A stretch of DNA of 64,000 nucleotides from Stenotrophomonas maltophilia (GTDB lineage: Bacteria; Pseudomonadota; Gammaproteobacteria; Xanthomonadales; Xanthomonadaceae), in the NCBI RefSeq assembly GCF_003205835.1, contig NZ_CP029773.1:3070501-3134500 (forward strand), given 5' to 3'. Positions 59,401-64,000 of the stretch are shown here, one piece after another. Every line of letters starts with the position of its first letter. The first letter of the stretch is position 1. The notes beneath the pieces are model-generated. The model was not told where the DNA came from. It searched no databases and worked only from the letters and a program-made list of their open reading frames with translations. The position numbers were made by a program, and so were the translations under genes.

Positions 59401-59607
59401 TCCACCGGCGCTGGCGCCAACTCCCGCCACGCCATCGGTACCGGCGTGATCGGCGGCATGCTGTTCGCCACCCTGCTCGGCCTGCTGATGATCCCGGTGT
59501 TCTTCGTGGTCGTCCGCCGCATGCTGGGTGACAAGCTGGATGAACCGTCCAAGGAGTTCATGGAACGCCAGCGCGATGCGGAAACCGCCCACCGTCCGGA
59601 TCGTTGA
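56434..59607 (+). CDS. RND (HAE1) multidrug efflux permease
   Basis: A 1057-residue inner-membrane proton/drug antiporter. It starts MPKFFIEHPVFAWVVAILIS; the proton-relay Asp pair is in LAIGIVVDDAIVVIENVERI, and the relay Lys is in GLAAKNAILIVEFAVEQRAA. Twelve membrane segments and two large periplasmic loops are in the normal places. It exports drugs or toxic metabolites as a trimer with the adaptor and an outer-membrane protein. No outer-membrane channel gene follows, so a TolC-like channel must come from elsewhere. A hairpin terminator ends the operon. Confidence 0.95.
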   Translation: MPKFFIEHPVFAWVVAILISLSGVIAILNLGVESYPNIAPPQVTVSATYPGASADTTEKSVTQVIEQQLTGIDHLLYFSSSSASNGRAQITLTFETGTDPDIAQVQVQNKVSLATPRLPSEVTQQGVVVAKANAGFLMVIALQSDTPAINRDALNDIVGSRVLDQVSRIPGVGSTQQFGSEYAMNIWLNPEKMQGYGLSASQVLAAVRAQNVQFAAGALGSDPSPEGQHFTATVSAEGRFSSPQEFENIILRANADGSRVLLKDIARVAFGANNYGFDTQYNGKPTGAFAIQLLPGANALNVADAVRAKMDELQPSFPSGVTWFSPYDSTTFVKISIQEVVKTLFEAVFLVFLVMLIFLQNFRATLIPTLVIPVALLGTFLGMWMIGFTINQLTLFAMVLAIGIVVDDAIVVIENVERIMTEEGLAPKPATQKAMTQITGAVVAITVVLAAVFIPSALQGGAAGEIYKQFALTIAISMAFSAFLALGFTPALCATFLKPTHNDNPNIVYRTFNKYYDKISHTYVGHITSAVRHAPRWMILFVVLTALCGFLFTRMPGSFLPEEDQGYALAIVQLPPGSTKGQTNEVFAQMRGILEKQDGYEGMLQVAGFSFVGSGENVGMGFIRLKPWEERKFTAPEFIQNMNGAFYGIKEAQIFVVNLPTVQGLGQFGGFDMWLQDRSGAGYELLTQARNILLGNAAQKPEALVGVRPNGLENAPQLQLHVDRVQAQSMGMSVSDVYSTIQLMLAPVYVNDFFYEGRIKRVTMQADGPYRTGQESLKSFYSPSSLTTNADGTNAMIPLNTVVKSEWVSAPPSLSRYNGYSAINIVGSQAPGTSSGEAMQTMESIVNDDLPAGFGYDWSGMSYQEILAGNAATLLLVLSIVVVFLCLAALYESWSIPVAVLLVVPLGVLGALGLSMLRGLPNDLFFKIGLITVIGLAAKNAILIVEFAVEQRAAGKNLRDATIEAARLRFRPILMTSFAFIMGVIPMAISTGAGANSRHAIGTGVIGGMLFATLLGLLMIPVFFVVVRRMLGDKLDEPSKEFMERQRDAETAHRPDR

Positions 59608-59629
59608 TCCGCTGGTGAGCTGAAATGAA

Positions 59630-59655
59630 AAGGCCCCGGAGCGATCCGGGGCCTT
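59630..59655 (+). terminator. Terminator of the TetR-RND operon
   Basis: AAGGCCCCGGA and TCCGGGGCCTT are perfect 11-base arms with a GCGA loop, 22 bases past the permease stop codon. Only a short T pair ends the stem. Confidence 0.78.
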
Positions 59656-59808
59656 AACGTCTGTCGGCCGGTGATCTGGATCCCCCGACGGGAATGCACG
59701 TTCCGCTCATAGATGAACTTAGGATAGGCTATAGATGCCGCAAGGACAGCCTTGCTCTATGACAAAGCACTGACGATCCAATTTCTTCAGAAGAATGTGG
59801 AAATAATT

Positions 59809-60546
59809 ATGGCGAAACCCTCCATAGAACATTGGCAAACCGAGATTGTCAGATTCTCTCTGATGACGAAAGAGCCATTCAGCGAGAAGATTGAAGAATG
59901 GTGGAAAGCTCTGACCGGCTCTCCTCCCGAAGAAGTCACGACCCGTCCGATTGCCGGCTTCAAGTCAGTGTCCTCGATGATTGATGACTACGTCCTCGAG
60001 CTCAGAACTCAATTTAATCGTGTGGATATTATTGCCAGCCCCAATCCAAGCATTAGCAAGGAGCTTCTGAGCTTGGGAGCGGCAGAAACATCGAACGAAA
60101 TGATTTGCAGAAGAGTTGCAGAGTGGGTTGAACACAGCGCTCATTTGCCAATCATTCGCTTAGCATTCTTGCCAACCTTTTTCCGCCCCGTAGAAAATAC
60201 GGAGTACGCAAACTCCATAATCTCAAGCTACCTTGGAATTCCAGAAGAATGCCTCAGAGAAGCCAAGGATTTAGCACTCCAAGCTAATTTCCAAAAAAAA
60301 TCAGCGGCCGTTGAAAATACGGTTATCAACAGGATTGCGAAGTTTTCCTCACCAATTGCTCAAATAATGTCGATCGGCGATGGAATTCCTGTACCACAAA
60401 TCCACGAGCGCCATCTCTGCAGAGCAGAGATCGATATAAACACGGACGTAGATCGTACGGATGGATTCACACCTAGAGAGCAAGCTGTAGTCCTGAGAGA
60501 GCTTATTACTTCAGCCGAAACTCTGATCAGCAAGGGATGGCTATGA
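59809..60546 (+). CDS. Unknown protein A of the AT-rich operon
   Basis: A 245-residue protein I cannot name. It begins MAKPSIEHWQTEIVRFSLMT and has PFSEKIEEWWKALTGSPPEE, VEHSAHLPIIRLAFLPTFFR and a near-C-terminal RAEIDINTDVDRTDGFTPRE; I recall this layout in uncharacterised proteobacterial proteins. No signal peptide or membrane segment. One 60-base line here has 26 G+C (43%), against 44 of 60 in the pump gene. An upstream TTG at 59752 is in frame, but the ATG at 59809 with GGAA upstream fits better. The stop overlaps the start of gene B (ATGA). The GC drop suggests acquisition by transfer. Confidence 0.78.
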   Translation: MAKPSIEHWQTEIVRFSLMTKEPFSEKIEEWWKALTGSPPEEVTTRPIAGFKSVSSMIDDYVLELRTQFNRVDIIASPNPSISKELLSLGAAETSNEMICRRVAEWVEHSAHLPIIRLAFLPTFFRPVENTEYANSIISSYLGIPEECLREAKDLALQANFQKKSAAVENTVINRIAKFSSPIAQIMSIGDGIPVPQIHERHLCRAEIDINTDVDRTDGFTPREQAVVLRELITSAETLISKGWL

Positions 60547-61220
60547 TTCTGTATGAGGAATCGGAAAACGGTAAATTCTCAAAAATTGATTTAGCATATT
60601 TTTTACCCGAAATCTCAAGAGTGCGGTCCAATCAAGCCTACACCGAGGAGATTTCGGTAAAGTCTTCGCCTGGACACTTCCTCGTTCAGATCAAGACATT
60701 TTCAAGTGGCCCTACTGAAAACAAACAGTTCAAATCAGCTGACCAACACTTGAAGCTTTCTGCACCAGAGTACATCGGATCTCGCGCATATGATCAGTGG
60801 CCCGAGCATGCCCCGCACAAGAGAGATAAACTCAGCCCTCAAATTCCATTTTTTTCTTCAGTAGCGGAACGTCGATCACACCCATCAGAATTCCCATCTC
60901 GGGCAACAGAGCAATCGATTGCATTAGTGATCGAAACAATCTCCAAGCTGGAGCGAGGCGGGGCCGGAAGGCAAGCTTCATTCTTTGCAGTATTTATCGT
61001 AGAACAGAGCTTTCGTCGGCGAAATTACGACCATGTTAATGAGCTTTTGCATTCCGCAAACCCGTTGAAATTGACGGAGTGGTCGCTAATAGCACTTCTG
61101 CGCTCTTCTTTTTCGGCAAGAAGACATCTCCCTGCTTGGGATGCATTACTTGAGAGCACACATTCAAAATTCAGCCACGAAGGGAAGAACGTAGAGAAAC
61201 TTCTGCGCGGACTGATCTAA
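60543..61220 (+). CDS. Unknown protein B of the AT-rich operon
   Basis: A 225-residue protein of unknown function. The N-terminal half (MILYEESENGKFSKIDLAYF, then VQIKTFSSGPTENKQFKSAD) looks like beta strands. The C-terminal half is helical (EQSIALVIETISKLERGGAG and LTEWSLIALLRSSFSARRHL). No signal peptide or membrane segment. AAGGG six bases before the ATG at 60543 selects that start over the ATG at 60537. It overlaps gene A by four bases and gene C begins directly after its stop, so A, B and C are one translational unit. Confidence 0.78.
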   Translation: MILYEESENGKFSKIDLAYFLPEISRVRSNQAYTEEISVKSSPGHFLVQIKTFSSGPTENKQFKSADQHLKLSAPEYIGSRAYDQWPEHAPHKRDKLSPQIPFFSSVAERRSHPSEFPSRATEQSIALVIETISKLERGGAGRQASFFAVFIVEQSFRRRNYDHVNELLHSANPLKLTEWSLIALLRSSFSARRHLPAWDALLESTHSKFSHEGKNVEKLLRGLI

Positions 61221-61937
61221 ATGGAACAGAACAGCTATTTTGAATTATTAGGGAAGATAGAAGAAGAATTTCCAACTGAGATTGGCCTTGCGATTGTCAT
61301 TGCTGGCGAGAACATCACACGCAACCAAGGCCAACGGCACACGGGATTTGTTTGCAAGGGAGCCGATGGGAGGTTATGGCTATTTCATCAAGGATGGCAT
61401 AACAGGTGTCGCCACGAAGAGCTCAGCCCGGGCTATGCGCTTGTCGTTGATGACTTTCTTGATGAGTTTTCAGCCACAGCAATCACTTCATTCTTAGCGA
61501 ATGTAATTCAAGCCAGTCAAGGGAATATCCCCTATTCTCCGAACTGGGATCATTCAAAGACTTACCTAGAAGCGGGCTCTGGACGCTACGTCGCAACGAG
61601 CGGCGGGGACGGATTGACATGCGCAACATTTGTTCTCGAATCGCTAAAACGTTATGGTTTTGACCTAGTCAACGCCGAGTCATGGCCAATTCGCGAACAG
61701 GACAAGATCTGGAAAACCCAGGCCCTTCAGGCTCTAGAGCGCCACCTTACCATCGACGATTTTGCGATTCAGTTGGAGAAAGTTGCAACTCTACCGCGCT
61801 GCAGGCCTGAAGAGGCTGCTGCGGCAGCGAGTGCATTTAGAGGGAAACCTCTAGATTACGAGACAATTGCCCCAATCTCCGACCAAATTCTCGCCGAATT
61901 GCACCACATGGGGCTTGACTCAAGTCCCTCGGCATAA
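61221..61937 (+). CDS. Unknown protein C, possible cysteine peptidase or amidase
   Basis: A 238-residue protein of unknown function. A His region (GQRHTGFVCKGADGRLWLFH and the following QGWHNRC) precedes a Cys region (GDGLTCATFVLESLKRYGFD). His before Cys, with the Cys at the start of a helix, is the order of circularly permuted NlpC/P60-like peptidases and LRAT/YiiX-type acylhydrolases. The spacing, about 100 residues, is plausible. No signal peptide, so it would act inside the cell unless otherwise exported. The start codon follows the gene B stop with no gap. This is an inference from motif order, not a confirmed family. Confidence 0.75.
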   Translation: MEQNSYFELLGKIEEEFPTEIGLAIVIAGENITRNQGQRHTGFVCKGADGRLWLFHQGWHNRCRHEELSPGYALVVDDFLDEFSATAITSFLANVIQASQGNIPYSPNWDHSKTYLEAGSGRYVATSGGDGLTCATFVLESLKRYGFDLVNAESWPIREQDKIWKTQALQALERHLTIDDFAIQLEKVATLPRCRPEEAAAAASAFRGKPLDYETIAPISDQILAELHHMGLDSSPSA

Positions 61938-61948
61938 CTGCTGAGGGA
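61925..61948 (+). terminator. Terminator of the AT-rich operon
   Basis: TCCCTCGGC and GCTGAGGGA pair over nine positions with one G-U, around a six-base loop, and GATTATT follows. It overlaps the stop codon of gene C. It marks the operon as a self-contained unit. Confidence 0.65.
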
Positions 61949-61977
61949 CAGATTATTCCCAATAGCCGGTCAAATCT

Positions 61978-63126
61978 TCAGCGCAGCCCGGTCTCGTTGC
62001 GGGCGATCACCAGGCGCTGGATCTCCGAGGTGCCCTCGTAGATCTCGGTGATCTTGGCATCACGGAAGTAGCGCTCCAGCGGCATTTCCTTCGAGTACCC
62101 CATGCCGCCGTGGATCTGCACGGCCTGGTGGGTGATCCACATCGCCGCTTCCGAGGCCGTCAGCTTGGCCACTGCCGCTTCGGTGCTGAAGCGCTTGCCC
62201 TGGCCCTTCACCCACGCAGCGCGCAGGGTCAGCAGCAGCGCTGCGTCCAGCTTGCACTTCATGTCGGCGATCTTGGCCTGGGTCATCTGGAAGGTGCCGA
62301 TGGCCGCGCCGAAGGCCTTGCGCTCCTTCACGTATTCCAGGGTCGCTTCATACGCGGCCCGGGCGATGCCGATGGCCTGCGAGGCGATGCCGATGCGACC
62401 GGCATCGAGCACGCTCATGGCGATCTTGAAGCCTTCGCCTTCCTGGCCCAGCACATCCTCAGCCTGTGCCACGTAATCGTTGAACTCGATCTCGCAGGTG
62501 GCCGAGGCACGAATGCCCAGCTTCGGTTCGGTCTTGCCACGGCCGAAGCCCGCCTTGTCGGTATCGATCAGGAATGCGGTAATGCCGCGCGCGCCCTTGT
62601 CCGGCTCGCTCATCGCGAACAGCACGATGTACTTGGCCACCGGGCCAGAGGTGATCCAGCTCTTCTTGCCGTTGATGACGAAGGTGCCATCGGCCTGCTT
62701 CACTGCACGGCAGCGCATGGCGGTGGCATCCGAACCGGACTGCGGCTCGGTCAGCGCGAACGCGCCGATGGCCTCGCCTTCGGCGATGGCACGCACATAC
62801 TTCTGCTTCTGTTCCTCGGTGCCGTGGGTGAGGATGCCGTTGCAGAACAGCGAGTTGTTGACCGACATGATGGTCGAATGGGCTGCGTCGGCGGCGGCGA
62901 CCTCCACCATCGCCAGCACGTACGCCACCGGGTCCATGCCCGCGCCACCGTATTCGGTCGGCACTTCGATGCCCATCAGGCCGTTTTCGCCCAGCAGGCG
63001 GATGTTGTCCAGCGGGAACTCGCCGGTGCGGTCATGGTGCTCCGCGCTGGGGGCGATCTTTTCCTGCGCGATGCGCCGCGCCACGTCCTGCAGCATCAAC
63101 TGCTCTTCAGTAAAGCTGAAATCCAC
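61978..63126 (-). CDS. Acyl-CoA dehydrogenase (short-chain type)
   Basis: A 382-residue FAD enzyme introducing the trans-2 double bond into an acyl-CoA. AFALTEPQSGSDATAMRCRA and FVINGKKSWITSGPVAKYIV are family signatures; the catalytic Glu is in DAKITEIYEGTSEIQRLVIA, the position used by short-chain and butyryl-CoA dehydrogenases. QIHGGMGYSKEMPLERYFRD is the second signature. The start MDFSFTEEQLMLQDVARRIA is standard. Electrons would go to ETF, which is not in the window. It is divergent from the ArsR-methyltransferase gene. Confidence 0.94.
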   Translation of the reverse strand: MDFSFTEEQLMLQDVARRIAQEKIAPSAEHHDRTGEFPLDNIRLLGENGLMGIEVPTEYGGAGMDPVAYVLAMVEVAAADAAHSTIMSVNNSLFCNGILTHGTEEQKQKYVRAIAEGEAIGAFALTEPQSGSDATAMRCRAVKQADGTFVINGKKSWITSGPVAKYIVLFAMSEPDKGARGITAFLIDTDKAGFGRGKTEPKLGIRASATCEIEFNDYVAQAEDVLGQEGEGFKIAMSVLDAGRIGIASQAIGIARAAYEATLEYVKERKAFGAAIGTFQMTQAKIADMKCKLDAALLLTLRAAWVKGQGKRFSTEAAVAKLTASEAAMWITHQAVQIHGGMGYSKEMPLERYFRDAKITEIYEGTSEIQRLVIARNETGLR

Positions 63127-63249
63127 AACACCCTCCCGGGTACATGAAGTTATGGGCCGCGCACCGCGCGCCCAGGTGCCTCGATTGTACCGGGGCCCGC
63201 CAGTTTCCGTACGCCAGCGACTTGACCGCGGAAGGTCTTCTCGGCGAAT

Positions 63250-63277
63250 ATATCTCTATATCGCGATAGGTAGATAT
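63250..63277. promoter_or_regulatory. 28-base palindrome before the ArsR-methyltransferase gene
   Basis: Outer arms ATATCT and AGATAT flank a perfect core TATCGCGATA. In all, 22 of 28 positions equal their reverse complement. It ends two bases before the ATG at 63280. The position and symmetry fit the binding site of a dimeric ArsR-type repressor acting on its own gene. Confidence 0.6.
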
Positions 63278-63279
63278 TT

Positions 63280-64000
63280 ATGGATCTGGAAGATTGGTCG
63301 ACCCGCCTCAAGGTGTTCGCCGATGCGACCCGCGTGCGCCTGCTGGCGCTGCTGGAGCAGGAAGAGCTGACCGTGGCCGAACTGTCGGCGATCACCCGCC
63401 TGGCGCAGCCACGCGTGTCCACCCACCTGGCGCGCCTGAAGGAAGCCGGTCTGGTCCGTGACCGCCGTGCCGGCGTGTCGGCCTATTACCGCTTCGACGA
63501 GGCCCAGCTGGACCCGGCGCAGCGCGCATTGTGGCATGCCTTGAGCAACGGAAGCGACGACCCGCTGCTGCGGCAGGACGCTGAACGGGTTGCCGCCGTG
63601 CTGGCCCACCGTGCCGCCGACCAGAACTGGGCCGACAGCGTGGCCGGCGACATGGAGCGCCACTACTCCCCGGGCCGCACCTGGGAAGCCCTCGCGCGTA
63701 CCGCGTTGCCGCTGCTTGAGACCGGCGACGTGCTCGACATCGCCTCCGGCGACGGCGTGCTGGCCGAACTGGTCGCCCCGCATGCCAAGCGCTACATCTG
63801 CATCGATACCAGCGCGCGCGTGGTTGCCGCCGCCAGCGAACGCCTGCGCCGCCTGCCCAACGTGGAAGTGCGCGAGGGCGACATGCATGCCCTGCCCTTC
63901 AAGGACGGCAGCTTCGACCTGGTGGTGCTGATGCACGCGCTGACCTACGCCAGCAAACCGGCGCAGGCGGTCACCGAAGCCGCGCGCGTGCTGCGCCCTG
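63280..64000 (+). CDS. ArsR-type regulator fused to a SAM methyltransferase domain (cut at right edge)
   Basis: 240 codons are visible and the frame is still open at the window edge. Residues 1-90 are an ArsR-like winged HTH (LKVFADATRVRLLALLEQEE, then LAQPRVSTHLARLKEAGLVR). From about 125 a class I methyltransferase domain follows: GDVLDIASGDGVLAELVAPH is the SAM-binding motif I, and VREGDMHALPFKDGSFDLVV holds motifs II-IV. No metal-binding Cys pair is seen in the HTH. Such fusions accompany methionine-cycle genes in some Proteobacteria, with SAM or SAH as likely ligand; the right neighbour is not visible. Start ATG is two bases past a strong palindrome. Confidence 0.9.
   Translation, partial: MDLEDWSTRLKVFADATRVRLLALLEQEELTVAELSAITRLAQPRVSTHLARLKEAGLVRDRRAGVSAYYRFDEAQLDPAQRALWHALSNGSDDPLLRQDAERVAAVLAHRAADQNWADSVAGDMERHYSPGRTWEALARTALPLLETGDVLDIASGDGVLAELVAPHAKRYICIDTSARVVAAASERLRRLPNVEVREGDMHALPFKDGSFDLVVLMHALTYASKPAQAVTEAARVLRP

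Noticed and set aside
54994-59592. A 1532-codon open frame opposite the TetR-RND operon
   Set aside because: Same explanation: the adaptor and permease are certain on the plus strand, and the antisense product is rich in Arg, His, Asp and Gln with no domain.
59660-61977. Attachment sites flanking the AT-rich operon
   Set aside because: I compared the bases on both sides by eye and found no convincing direct repeat, tRNA end or integrase gene. Only GCCGGT recurs, which is too short to count.

Overview
The window reads as chromosomal DNA of a xanthomonad, most probably Stenotrophomonas (S. maltophilia complex). Three things point there. The genes are GC-rich (44 of 60 bases G+C in one line I counted inside the efflux pump). 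Intergenic gaps carry many short palindromes that begin with GTAG, matching the SMAG repeats described for S. maltophilia. GyrA has Gln at position 83, which I recall as the natural residue in that species. No rRNA, tRNA, CRISPR array, integrase or classical insertion sequence was seen.

Layout. 1-7.1 kb: small regulator/enzyme sets (TetR with a hot-dog thioesterase, Tat-exported agmatine deiminase with a LysR regulator, an SGNH hydrolase, a zinc-protease-like protein, membrane and secreted unknowns). 7.3-18.1 kb: an exported S9 peptidase, a HipA-like kinase overlapping a DUF3037 gene, a serine hydrolase, a LysR/quinone-oxidoreductase pair and a membrane PQQ dehydrogenase. 18.2-27.1 kb: housekeeping genes gyrA, mtnA, a DUF3011 protein, epmA, a GNAT acetyltransferase and ligA. 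27.2-29.4 kb: a rightward insert in the leftward smc-zipA-ligA order. It holds a Tat-type HisC-like aminotransferase, a REP-associated tyrosine transposase (RAYT) and many SMAG palindromes. 29.4-36.3 kb: zipA, smc, the rpsF-rpsR-rplI operon, a CbrC-family gene and an IscA-type gene. 36.4-47 kb: a long rightward run from asnS through carbonic anhydrase, the kynurenine branch (3-hydroxyanthranilate dioxygenase, kynureninase, kynurenine monooxygenase), then sbcB, DUF2461 and an aldo/keto reductase in overlapping order. 47.1-54.2 kb, leftward: a 5'-nucleotidase, NAD kinase and the 180-kDa-type NAD-glutamate dehydrogenase. 54.5-59.6 kb: TetR, lipoprotein adaptor and RND pump. 59.8-61.9 kb: an AT-rich three-gene operon of unknown function. 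61.9-64 kb: an acyl-CoA dehydrogenase and a cut ArsR-methyltransferase fusion.

How genes fit together. The kynurenine genes make quinolinate for NAD, and NAD kinase, the NAD-dependent ligase and NAD-glutamate dehydrogenase lie in the same 30 kb; I do not claim they are co-regulated. The strongest candidate for an undescribed system is the foreign-looking operon at 59809-61937. Its genes overlap or abut, the sampled G+C is 43-55%, it ends in its own hairpin, and its last product has features of a cysteine peptidase or amidase with His before Cys. Its function is not known to me.
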